This document shows, piece after piece, positions 14,106-21,878 of a DNA stretch of 64,000 bases (the first letter of the stretch is position 1; each line of letters starts with the position of its first letter). Below the pieces are notes generated by a model. The model worked only from the letters and a program-made list of their open reading frames with translations, did not search any database and was not told the origin of the DNA. This DNA comes from Elusimicrobiales bacterium (lineage in GTDB: Bacteria; Elusimicrobiota; Elusimicrobia; Elusimicrobiales; UBA9959). The stretch covers positions 475,663-539,662 of the forward strand of contig JAQTZB010000001.1 in assembly GCA_028688015.1 (NCBI GenBank). The letters run 5' to 3'. A program made the translations under genes and the position numbers.

Positions 14106-16073
14106 TCACCGCGACAGCCGTATAATTCGCTCCAGGGCCTTCTTGGCCTGCGTGTTCTGCGGGTCCAGCGTCAGGATCCTGCGGAAGGCGTCCGCCGCCT
14201 TGCCGTACTCGCCCTTCGCGTAGTAATCCGCGCCGGCCTGGTAGATCTTCTCTATCTCGCGGGCGTCGGCGCTCTTGCCCGAGGCGGCCTCGGGTTCGGG
14301 CTCGGGCGCGCCGGGCTGCGGGCCGCCGGGCTCCCAGCTGGCGCCTGCGCTCTTGCTCTTGGCCTCGTCGGACATCTTGCCCAGCCTGGCCTTCTCGGCG
14401 TTGTCGGGCTCGTAGCGCAGCGCGCGGTCCCAGGCGCCGGCCGCGCGGGCGAAGTTGCCCAGCATGTAGTTGCAGGAGCCGCTTTTCTTTAGCGCCATCA
14501 GGTGGTTGGGCTCAATTTCCAGCAGTTCCTCCAGCTTGCGCAGCGCCTCGTTATAGCGCTTCTTGGCGTAGAAGTCGTCCGATTCCGCCAGCTTGAACTC
14601 CGCCCAGCCGCGGCTGAAGTCCGACGGCACCCTGTCGGGCGCCACGCGGGTCAGCTCGCCCGCACGGTCGAGGAAGTTTGAGAGGGCGGAATCCTGCTGA
14701 TTGAGGCTCTGGGCGTAGGCCAGCTGCTTCATGGCGCGCAGGTCCGCGCCGGCTATCAGGTCGCGGGCGCCTCCGGACAGCAGTTCCTCCCAGCGGGCCT
14801 TCTGGCGGTTCTCCACGGCCAGCGACGGGAAGAAGGCCGCCACCGCCGAGAGGCGCCTGGTCAGGTTGACCACCGAAGAATCCGGCAGCAACTCGTTGGC
14901 ACGCTCGAGCAGGAGCTTGTTGGCCGCGTAGTAATTCTCTTTTCGCACCTGCTCTTTAACCTCGGCGAGGCGCGGATCGTTGAGGCTGGCGGTATCGCGC
15001 GGGCTCTTGTAGTTCTGGGCCTCGCGCAGGCGCTTGAACTGGTCCAGCAGCTCGGTCTCGGCCAGCTCGGTCTGAGTGGGCGCGCCGAAGTGGTAGGAGA
15101 GGGCCACCTTGTGGTTGCCCGCCGTCTCCTTCACGGTGCCGAGCGGCAGCGCGAAGCCGTAGTCTATCTGGATGCGCTGGACCTTGTAGGTGAGCCCCAG
15201 CGTGGCCTGCTTGAATTCGCGGTCGCCCGCGCCCAGCGAGCCGCGCACGCCGATGTCGCCCTTGTCCAGGCTGGGGAAGATCTTTTCAGCCGCCACCACC
15301 ACCTGCTTGTCCAGGCTGCCGTCGGGCGCCTTCTGAAAGCGCGCTTCGGCCGACAGCAGCAGCCAGAGGCTCTTGTAGGAGGCCCCCAGCCGCGTCTTCA
15401 TGGGGACCCGGTCCTTGCCCGAGTCGGTAAAGGAGACGTTGGCCTGCATGGCGTTGAGCAGCGCGGCGCCCAGCGTCCAGCGCCGGGTCAGGCGGTAGAG
15501 CGCGCCCAGGTCGGCGTCCAGCGCGGAGCGCGTGTTCGCCCCGGCCAGCACCGGGTCGGTGGCGCCGTTCTGGCCCAGGTTGCTCTCCACGGCGTTGTAG
15601 GTCTCGTCCAGGCGGGTGAAGCCGTGGCTCAGGTATTTAAGGGAGCCGCCGACCGAGAGGTTGCTGTACTTGGACCCCTTGTCGAACTTGTACCCCCAGC
15701 CTACCTGCCCCGTCTTCTCGAAATAGATCCCCGAGAGCGAGAACTGCTGCCAGGCTACGCCCAGGGTGCCGTTGCGCCCGCTTCCTATCGGCACGGCCAG
15801 GGCGGCCACGCTGAGCCCCAGGTTGGAGCCGTCGCTGAGGCCGGTATAGAACAGCGAATGGGAGGCGAGCACCTTGGTGCGCTCGATGCTCGAGAGCCCG
15901 GCGGGGTTGTAGTAGACCGCGGAGATGTCGTCGGCCACGCCGGTGAAGGCGTCGCCCAGGCCGGGCGCGCGCGCGCCGAAGCCGAGGTCCTCGAACGCGG
16001 CGCGGGCGGGCGCGGCCAGCCACGCGCAGAGCGCGAGGGCCGGCAGCAGTTTCTGGTTCTTCAAGGCGTTCAT
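14106..16073 (-). CDS. PorV/PorQ-like outer-membrane barrel fused to TPR domain
   Basis: 655 residues. A signal peptide (about 1-25, ending APARA) precedes a ~310-residue region that begins with the PorV/PorQ signature: FGARAPGLGDAFTGVADDIS and AVYYNPAGLSSIERTKV. Alternating hydrophobic strands in it suit an outer-membrane beta-barrel. From about 340 to the end the protein is helical with TPR-like units, e.g. KRYNEALRKLEELLEIEPNH, ARAAGAWDRALRYEPDN and KAADAFRRILTLDPQN, broken by an acidic Pro-rich stretch near 570-590. PorV-type proteins shuttle or anchor type IX secretion substrates in Bacteroidetes; the adjacent proteins with sorting-like C-termini fit that. The TPR part would be periplasmic. 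Confidence 0.85.
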   Translation of the reverse strand: MNALKNQKLLPALALCAWLAAPARAAFEDLGFGARAPGLGDAFTGVADDISAVYYNPAGLSSIERTKVLASHSLFYTGLSDGSNLGLSVAALAVPIGSGRNGTLGVAWQQFSLSGIYFEKTGQVGWGYKFDKGSKYSNLSVGGSLKYLSHGFTRLDETYNAVESNLGQNGATDPVLAGANTRSALDADLGALYRLTRRWTLGAALLNAMQANVSFTDSGKDRVPMKTRLGASYKSLWLLLSAEARFQKAPDGSLDKQVVVAAEKIFPSLDKGDIGVRGSLGAGDREFKQATLGLTYKVQRIQIDYGFALPLGTVKETAGNHKVALSYHFGAPTQTELAETELLDQFKRLREAQNYKSPRDTASLNDPRLAEVKEQVRKENYYAANKLLLERANELLPDSSVVNLTRRLSAVAAFFPSLAVENRQKARWEELLSGGARDLIAGADLRAMKQLAYAQSLNQQDSALSNFLDRAGELTRVAPDRVPSDFSRGWAEFKLAESDDFYAKKRYNEALRKLEELLEIEPNHLMALKKSGSCNYMLGNFARAAGAWDRALRYEPDNAEKARLGKMSDEAKSKSAGASWEPGGPQPGAPEPEPEAASGKSADAREIEKIYQAGADYYAKGEYGKAADAFRRILTLDPQNTQAKKALERIIRLSR

Positions 16074-16081
16074 AGTCCGCG

Positions 16082-16456
16082 CTACCTTATTACTATTACC
16101 GTTCCCTTATAGACCTTGGTTTCCACCCTGACCTGGTAGATGTAGACCCCGCCTTCCGCTTTTCCCGAGGCGTTGGGATTCCATTCGTAGTCGTAATAAA
16201 AATCCGTGGTGCCGATGTTCTTAACGCGCATCACCGCTATTTCCCTGCCCGCCAGGTCGAAGATCTTGGCGTCGATGCCCGAGTCGCGGGGGTTGTGGCA
16301 GCGGAAGACGAAGGTGTCGTTGAGCCCGTCCCCGTTGGGCGTGACGAGCCGGTTCAGGACCCGCGACTGCCCCAGCGCCGACGCTGCGCAGAAGGCCGCG
16401 GCGGGCGCCAGCAGCGCCGCCGCCGCGAGCGCGGCGAAATACCTTAAGGCTTTCAT
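16082..16456 (-). CDS. Mini exported protein consisting of a gliding/type IX-like C-terminal domain
   Basis: 124 residues: signal peptide 1-28 (Ala-rich) and then only one domain, from LNRLVTPNGDGLNDTFVFRC (about 35-54) through KIFDLAGREIAVMRV to GGVYIYQVRVETKVYKGTVI at the end. This is the FlgD-Ig/gliding-motility C-terminal fold used as a sorting signal on type IX-like substrates. It has no cargo part. It is closely similar to the C-terminus of the divergent gene at 16575. It lies upstream of the PorV-like gene on the same strand with an 8 bp gap. A TAGAAT hexamer sits eight bases before its ATG. Confidence 0.85.
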   Translation of the reverse strand: MKALRYFAALAAAALLAPAAAFCAASALGQSRVLNRLVTPNGDGLNDTFVFRCHNPRDSGIDAKIFDLAGREIAVMRVKNIGTTDFYYDYEWNPNASGKAEGGVYIYQVRVETKVYKGTVIVIR

Positions 16457-16464
16457 ACAGGATA

Positions 16465-16470
16465 ATTCTA
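16465..16470 (-). promoter_or_regulatory. Putative -10 hexamer for the mini C-terminal-domain gene
   Basis: TAGAAT on the minus strand (plus-strand ATTCTA) ends eight bases before the ATG at 16456. A transcript from it would have almost no 5' leader. No good -35 was found at the expected distance. Confidence 0.4.
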
Positions 16471-16561
16471 GTTTTCAATTGTGACTGTTTTGTTGCGGAT
16501 TTATGGAATTAACGGCGGGGAAACGCAACCTCTTTGTAATATTTTAGTCGCACGGGCCCGC

Positions 16562-16567
16562 TATAAT
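16562..16567 (+). promoter_or_regulatory. Putative -10 hexamer for the fibronectin-III protein gene
   Basis: TATAAT ends seven bases before the GTG start at 16575, with no Shine-Dalgarno sequence between. Together with the mini-gene promoter on the other strand it makes this 118 bp gap a divergent promoter region. The -35 is not evident. Confidence 0.45.
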
Positions 16568-16574
16568 TTAATTC

Positions 16575-18188
16575 GTGAACCACAGGCTGACCATTTCCCT
16601 GCTGCCGGCCGCCCTCCTTCTCTGGGCGGGGCCCCTCTTTGCGGCCAGGCTGTCTTCGCCGAGTTTCTCCGACCTCAGCGGGGCGTACGGTTTCGGCTCC
16701 GCCTCCATGGTCTCGGCCAACTTCGAGGGCGACGGCAACGTGCAGGAGGTCTCGGTCTCCACGCAGGAGTCCCCCTCCTTCTCGCAGCGCAGCGGCAAAC
16801 TCTCGTTTTTCCCCGCCCCGTCCCCGGTTTCCGACCTGGCGCTGGTCATCGTTTCCAGCTCCGGCCTCCGCATCACCTGGACGGCCCCGTACGCCGACGC
16901 CCGGCGGCAGTACGGAGAGGCGGACGACTATATCCTGCGCTACACCACCGCCGGCTACATCACCACCGACGAGCAGTTCAACGCTGCCTCCCCGTACGCG
17001 CAGTCCTGGACGCCGCTCGGGGCGGGCATGACTGAAACCAGGCTGCTCGAAGGGTTCAACGCCGGAACCACCTATTATTTCGCCGTGGAAGCCGTGAATT
17101 CCCACGCCCTCCGCTCCGAGCTCTCCAACCAGGTGGCCTCGTTCGCGCTGGTGCCGCTGGCGCCGATGAACTTCCAGATCACCAGGGCCGGCAACTCCGT
17201 GACGATGACCTGGATCCCGCCGGCCGGCTTCCAGAACCGCATCCCCTTCAACGACCGGTTCAGCCCGGCCTATCCCTACGAGATAAAGAAGTACGCCCTC
17301 TACCGCGCCACGGCGCCCGCTGCCGCCGACTGGGAATTTATCGGTGAGACTTCTTCCAGCACGCTCAGCTGGACCGACATAATCGGGGCCAGCGACGTTT
17401 ATTACTACCATGCGCGGTCAGTGAACCAGGCGGGTGAATCCATCCCCTCCTACGGGCGCGGCAGCACGCCCGGCGGCCTGTACTTCCTGGCGCCCGACAA
17501 CCAGAGCATGCTGGAAGTGCCGGCCGAGGCAGGCGGGGCCTTCTATTCGGCCTCCGGCGACCCCATGGATTCCTACACCATCGAGATCTCCTCCCACGCC
17601 GAGGACCTGGGCGGGCGCGTGATGAAGTCCGTGGAATTCTCCGCCTTCCGCGGGGGCATCCAGGCGGACACCGCCTTCAAGCTCGCGAAGAGCGGCACGC
17701 TTAAACTTTTTTACGCCAAGGCCGGAGGCGCCATAACCCCCTCCGTGGCCGCGGACGGCAAGGCGCTGAGCATGTTCTACCATAACGGCTCCCGCTGGCT
17801 GCAGCTGTACGGCAAAGTCAACGAGGGAGAGCGCAGCGTGCAGCTGGAGACCAGCCTGCTGGGCCGCTACCAGCTGCGCACCACCGAGCGCAGCGGCAGC
17901 TTCGCCGCAGACAAGGCCGGGCTGCTGAACCGCCTGATAACGCCTAATGGCGACGGCAAAAATGATACGATGGTTTTTATTTTCGATAACCCGCAGGACA
18001 AGCAGGTCAAAGGGCGCATCTACGACCTGCGCGGCGCCCAGGTGGCCGCGATGAAGACCGGGCCGGTCTCCAACTCGCTTACCTGGGACGCCAAGGCCGG
18101 CGGGCAGACGGTGCCCGGCGGCGTCTATATCTACCAGCTCGAAGCTGACGGCACCGTCTATAACGGCACCGTCGTAGTGATAAAGTAG
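16575..18188 (+). CDS. Exported fibronectin-III protein with gliding/type IX-like C-terminal domain
   Basis: 537 residues from GTG 16575, chosen because it begins an ideal signal peptide (NHRLTISLLPAALLLWAGPLFA). Two fibronectin type III-like domains span about 70-190 and 190-300 (DDYILRYTTAGYITT, LEGFNAGTTYYFAVEAVNS). A middle beta-rich region follows. Residues ~445-537 are the sorting-like domain: LNRLITPNGDGKNDTMVF, RIYDLRGAQVAAMK and PGGVYIYQLEADGTVYNGT. It is probably secreted or surface-attached. The next gene starts 10 bp later behind a GGAGG site, so the two exported proteins form an operon. Confidence 0.85.
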   Translation: MNHRLTISLLPAALLLWAGPLFAARLSSPSFSDLSGAYGFGSASMVSANFEGDGNVQEVSVSTQESPSFSQRSGKLSFFPAPSPVSDLALVIVSSSGLRITWTAPYADARRQYGEADDYILRYTTAGYITTDEQFNAASPYAQSWTPLGAGMTETRLLEGFNAGTTYYFAVEAVNSHALRSELSNQVASFALVPLAPMNFQITRAGNSVTMTWIPPAGFQNRIPFNDRFSPAYPYEIKKYALYRATAPAAADWEFIGETSSSTLSWTDIIGASDVYYYHARSVNQAGESIPSYGRGSTPGGLYFLAPDNQSMLEVPAEAGGAFYSASGDPMDSYTIEISSHAEDLGGRVMKSVEFSAFRGGIQADTAFKLAKSGTLKLFYAKAGGAITPSVAADGKALSMFYHNGSRWLQLYGKVNEGERSVQLETSLLGRYQLRTTERSGSFAADKAGLLNRLITPNGDGKNDTMVFIFDNPQDKQVKGRIYDLRGAQVAAMKTGPVSNSLTWDAKAGGQTVPGGVYIYQLEADGTVYNGTVVVIK

Positions 18189-18198
18189 CGGAGGACCT

Positions 18199-21100
18199 AT
18201 GACTTCAGCAAGAACCCTGTTCACCTGCGGCCGCGCGGCGCTGCTCGCCTCGCTGGCGCTCTTCCCCCTTTTCTCCGGCCGCGCGGAGGCCGTCATCGCG
18301 CCCACCATCAACTACCAGGGCTTCCTGCTCAGCAAGGTCACCAACCAGGCGGTGGATACCCCCCAGGACCTCAAGTTCGCGATCTACGCCACGGCGACGG
18401 GCGGCGCCCCGCTCTTCACCGAGGAACGCTGCAACCTGCGCGTCAGCAAGGGCCGCTACGACGTGGAGATCGGGTCCTCCACCCCCGGCGGCATACCCGG
18501 CGACCTCTTCATGGACTACACCGCGCTCTGGCTGGAGGTGCAGGTGGATTCCGAGAACGACTGCGCCGGCGCCTACGAGCCAATGACGCCCCGCGTCAAG
18601 CTGCAGGCCTCGCCCTACGCCTTCAACTCGCTCTACGCCTCCACGGCCTCGGCCGCCACCACTAACTTCAGGGCCGACATCATCGGCGCGCTGCCGAACA
18701 CCACCTACGGCGCCATCACCATTTCCACCAACCTGTTCGTGCAGGGCGGCATCTCCGTCGGCAGCATTTCGCCCGGCCAGAAGCTGGCCGTGGCCGGCGT
18801 GGTGGAGAGCACCGGCAACTGGCCCAGCTGCGCCGACGCCCCCAACTACACCTGCGGCTTTAAGTTCCCCGACGGCTCCGTGCAGGTCAAGGCGGCCGCC
18901 CTGACCATGTGGGACGTGCTCGGCATAAACCTCTATACCATCAACGAAGGCAACACGAACATAGGCGGCGGCATTACCTCCCCGCTCGCCCGCCTGCACA
19001 TCTCCTCGGCCCCGGGCGCTGGCGACATGCTGCTGATCTCCACCGGACCCACCCCCGCCGCCCAGGCCCAGCTGTTCCGGGTCAACGCCGACGGACAGGC
19101 GTACGCCAACTCTTTCCACGGCGACGGCTCCACGCTGAGCAACATCGTGCGCAAGGCCGGCGACACCATGACCGGGCAACTGACGCTGAGCAACTCCAGC
19201 TTCACCGTCGCTTCCCCGCTGGGCGCCGCCTCGCCGAAATTGAGGCTGGCCCCCGGCGTGGAGATCTCTTCTTCCGCGTTGCCCGCGGCCAGGGGAGGCA
19301 TCTTCCTGAGCTCGCACGTCTACCTCGCTCCCGGCGCCACCTATTACGGCGACGGCAGCGGCCTCACCAACCTGATCACCCAGGACAGTTCCAAGGTACT
19401 GAAGGCCGGGGATACGATGACCGGCCAGCTCACCCTGCACAACTCCACCCTGACCGTCACCGGAGACGCCTTCTCGGTCACCGGCTCCACGTTCTCCGTC
19501 TTCGGCGGCAGCGTGGCGGTCGGCGGCTTCGCCTATCCGGCGCGCCTGTCCGTTACGGGCGATATCCGGGCCACTACGGATATAACGGCCCTGGGCTCAC
19601 TGTACGCCGCGGGCGTGAATTCCGCGGCCGGAGTCGGCACGTTCAGGAACGTGACGGCGGCCACCGCAACTTTCTGGGGCTGGGATAATGTCGGCGCAGG
19701 GTACACCGTGGACACGGCCAGCGGCATCAAGGTTCGCGCCGGCATTGTGGACGCCCCGTACTTCGTGGGCAACGGCTCGCTGCTGACGGCCGTCCAGGGC
19801 ACGGACAACACCCGCCTGCTCAAGGGCGGTGACACCATGACCGGGAACCTGCGGCTCTCCAATTCCAGCGTCACCATAGCCGACAACGGCGCGCACTACT
19901 ACGCGCTCACCGTAGCCACGGCGGTCGTCGTCAATAATTACAGCCTGGCCGTGACCACCGGCGGGCGCGTGGGCGTGCAGGTCAACAACCCCTCCGCTCC
20001 GCTGGAGGTGAACGAGTGGATGAAGATCTCCAATCTTGTCGGTATGGCTCACCTGGATTTTGAAAGTTTCGCCGGGACAAATTACCTGAGCTGGAAGAAC
20101 ACCCTGCTCACGGCCAACGGGCCCGCCCAGGGCGCGCTGGGATATCCTACGACGTTCGGAAGGGAGCGCGACCTTGTTTACAGGGCCATGGGTACCAGCC
20201 CTGAAAGCGGCGGACAGGAGGCGTTCCGCGTCACTTCGGACGACTTCGCCAGCTGGCGCTTCGGCATAGGCACGGCCGATCCTTCGGAGCGCTTCCATGT
20301 GGCCGGCAACGTGCTGTTCAGCACCGCGGCTACCAACCCCATCTTCTTCGTCAGCACGACCACCGACAGGGTGGGCATCCGCACGCTGGCCCCGACGCAC
20401 GCCCTGGCTGTCAACGGCGGCATCAGCGCGGTCTCCTCCATAACAGCGCAGGGCGGCTTCTTCGGCAGCGGAGCCGGCTTGACCAACCTTTCCGCCTCGG
20501 CCATACCGCAGACGATCGCGGTGGGCTCCATCACCGCCATCGCCGGAGGCTCTTATGACGGCGTGGTCGTTTCGACGGTGATCTACGCCGCGTCCCAGGT
20601 GTATATCGGGCCGGTTACCGATCCCCTGTCGGACCCTTACTCAGTGCCTACGGCCGCGCTCCATGTGCGCGGCTCGGTGCGCATTGACCAGAGAGGCGGC
20701 GAGGATATGCAGATGCAGTTTTACCCCAATCCTAACTCCAACGGAAACGCGTATATCAGCTGGAGCGACGCTTTCGTCGGCGGGGCCGGCGCGCTGGGAC
20801 TGGAAGGCGCTACGCACGACCTCGTCTTCAGGACCGGCACCGGCAGCCTCGGCGGCGGCTCAGAGATCTTCCGCGTCAAGTTCAACGGCGGGATGACCAT
20901 CGGCGCGGCGGGCCCGGATTACGCCGCCCCGGAGCCCCTGCGCGTGCTGACCAATATGGCCGTCGCGGCAGCCGGCGCTGCGCCGGTACTGTTCGCCTCT
21001 CCCGGCACCGGCGGCTGGGTAGGCGTCAGCACCGGCACGCCCAAAGAGCGCTTCCACGTCGGGTCCAGTTTGCTGGTCGGCGGCGACCGCGCTACGGCCG

Positions 21101-21669
21101 CCTTCTACGTGAGCACGCAGACCGGCGCCGCCTACACCGGCGTGGCCACCGGTTCTCCGGTGGAAGGCCTGCACTCCGCGGCCAGTTTCCTCGTGGGCAT
21201 CGACCGCAATACTGCCCCGGCGCTTTACGTCAGCACCCGCAGCGGCTACACCGGCATAGGTACCGGCTACCCTAACGCTAAGCTGGACGTGAACGGTTAC
21301 ACCAGTATCGGCTCTTCGCTGACCATAAGCGGCAACAGCGTGGGCGGCACCGAGGCCCTGCTCAACGTCAAGAGCGGCGCGCTGCTGGTGCGCAACGACG
21401 GGCGCGTTGGCATAGGCGCGGCCGCCCCGGCGGCCATGCTGGACGTTAACGGCGCGGCCCAGTTCGGCTCGGGCGTGACCAAGTCAACGGTAACCGCCGA
21501 AGGCTATTTCGTCCCCCGCGCCATGACCTCGGCCGCCCTGCAGCTCGCCACCCCGCCTTCTCTCGGCGCGGTGGTCTATAACTCGGATATAGCTAATATC
21601 TGCTTCTCCACCGGCACGGCGGCGGCCGGGCAGTGGGCCGTGGCCGGGACTAAGGCTGATTGCTTCTAG
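18199..21669 (+). CDS. Large exported fibre-like protein with GDTMTG repeats
   Basis: 1156 residues, with a signal peptide 1-32. The N-terminal ~130 residues (INYQGFLLSKVTN to VKLQASPYAFNSLYAS) form a beta domain seen on such exported proteins. GDTMTG occurs at 321-326, 404-409 and 544-549, each with a downstream NSS/NST-TV strand, and GDGS/GNGS-LTN-type motifs precede them; this repeat style is that of phage tail fibres and trimeric adhesins. The C-terminal third repeats IGTGYPNAKLDVNG-like units. The extreme C-terminus (ICFSTGTAAAGQW) lacks the sorting domain of its neighbour. It is likely a surface fibre or adhesin. Low-complexity Ser/Thr/Gly composition limits further inference. Confidence 0.75.
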   Translation: MTSARTLFTCGRAALLASLALFPLFSGRAEAVIAPTINYQGFLLSKVTNQAVDTPQDLKFAIYATATGGAPLFTEERCNLRVSKGRYDVEIGSSTPGGIPGDLFMDYTALWLEVQVDSENDCAGAYEPMTPRVKLQASPYAFNSLYASTASAATTNFRADIIGALPNTTYGAITISTNLFVQGGISVGSISPGQKLAVAGVVESTGNWPSCADAPNYTCGFKFPDGSVQVKAAALTMWDVLGINLYTINEGNTNIGGGITSPLARLHISSAPGAGDMLLISTGPTPAAQAQLFRVNADGQAYANSFHGDGSTLSNIVRKAGDTMTGQLTLSNSSFTVASPLGAASPKLRLAPGVEISSSALPAARGGIFLSSHVYLAPGATYYGDGSGLTNLITQDSSKVLKAGDTMTGQLTLHNSTLTVTGDAFSVTGSTFSVFGGSVAVGGFAYPARLSVTGDIRATTDITALGSLYAAGVNSAAGVGTFRNVTAATATFWGWDNVGAGYTVDTASGIKVRAGIVDAPYFVGNGSLLTAVQGTDNTRLLKGGDTMTGNLRLSNSSVTIADNGAHYYALTVATAVVVNNYSLAVTTGGRVGVQVNNPSAPLEVNEWMKISNLVGMAHLDFESFAGTNYLSWKNTLLTANGPAQGALGYPTTFGRERDLVYRAMGTSPESGGQEAFRVTSDDFASWRFGIGTADPSERFHVAGNVLFSTAATNPIFFVSTTTDRVGIRTLAPTHALAVNGGISAVSSITAQGGFFGSGAGLTNLSASAIPQTIAVGSITAIAGGSYDGVVVSTVIYAASQVYIGPVTDPLSDPYSVPTAALHVRGSVRIDQRGGEDMQMQFYPNPNSNGNAYISWSDAFVGGAGALGLEGATHDLVFRTGTGSLGGGSEIFRVKFNGGMTIGAAGPDYAAPEPLRVLTNMAVAAAGAAPVLFASPGTGGWVGVSTGTPKERFHVGSSLLVGGDRATAAFYVSTQTGAAYTGVATGSPVEGLHSAASFLVGIDRNTAPALYVSTRSGYTGIGTGYPNAKLDVNGYTSIGSSLTISGNSVGGTEALLNVKSGALLVRNDGRVGIGAAAPAAMLDVNGAAQFGSGVTKSTVTAEGYFVPRAMTSAALQLATPPSLGAVVYNSDIANICFSTGTAAAGQWAVAGTKADCF

Positions 21670-21684
21670 CGGGCCGCAAAGTTG

Positions 21685-21690
21685 TATAAT
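21685..21690 (+). promoter_or_regulatory. Putative -10 of the riboflavin operon
   Basis: TATAAT at 21685-21690, just after the stop of the fibre-like gene and about 9 bases before the first paired base of the FMN riboswitch, so transcription should begin at the aptamer. No clear -35 was found. Confidence 0.6.
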
Positions 21691-21698
21691 GTCCCTGT

Positions 21699-21810
21699 AG
21701 TTCTTCAGGGCGGGGCGCAATTCCCCACCGGCGGTAAAGCCCGCAAGCTCTCACGAGCAGATCCGGTGTGATTCCGGGGCCGACGGTACAGTCCGGATGA
21801 AAGAAGAACT
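21699..21810 (+). ncRNA. FMN riboswitch (RFN element)
   Basis: The conserved core is intact: AGGGCGGGGCGCAATTCCCC, ACCGGCGGTAAAGCCCGC, GATCCGGTGTGATTCCGGGG and CCGACGGTACAGTCCGGATG. P1 is AGTTCTTC (21699-21706) with GAAGAACT (21803-21810). It senses FMN and controls the riboflavin genes that follow. An intrinsic terminator at 21850-21878 is the expression platform. Its 5' arm is complementary to the P1 5' strand, so without FMN the two can pair instead. Confidence 0.97.
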
Positions 21811-21849
21811 CAACGCATAGGAACGGCGGCGCCGTTCTCCGTGCTATAA

Positions 21850-21878
21850 AGCCCTGAAGACAGCTTCAGGGCTTTTTT
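21850..21878 (+). terminator. Riboswitch-controlled terminator abutting the ribBA start codon
   Basis: AGCCCTGAAG (21850-21859) pairs with CTTCAGGGCT (21864-21873), followed by six T at 21873-21878; the ribBA ATG is the next base (21879). GCCCTGAAGA also complements TCTTCAGGGC of the riboswitch P1 5' strand, giving an antiterminator. The hairpin also holds the only purine-rich stretch before the ATG (CAGGG), so it may block ribosome binding too. Confidence 0.9.

Noticed and set aside
18199-21669. Phage or prophage tail-fibre gene
   Set aside because: There is a Sec signal peptide, and no other phage gene, integrase or attachment site is present nearby. A host-encoded surface fibre is the better reading.
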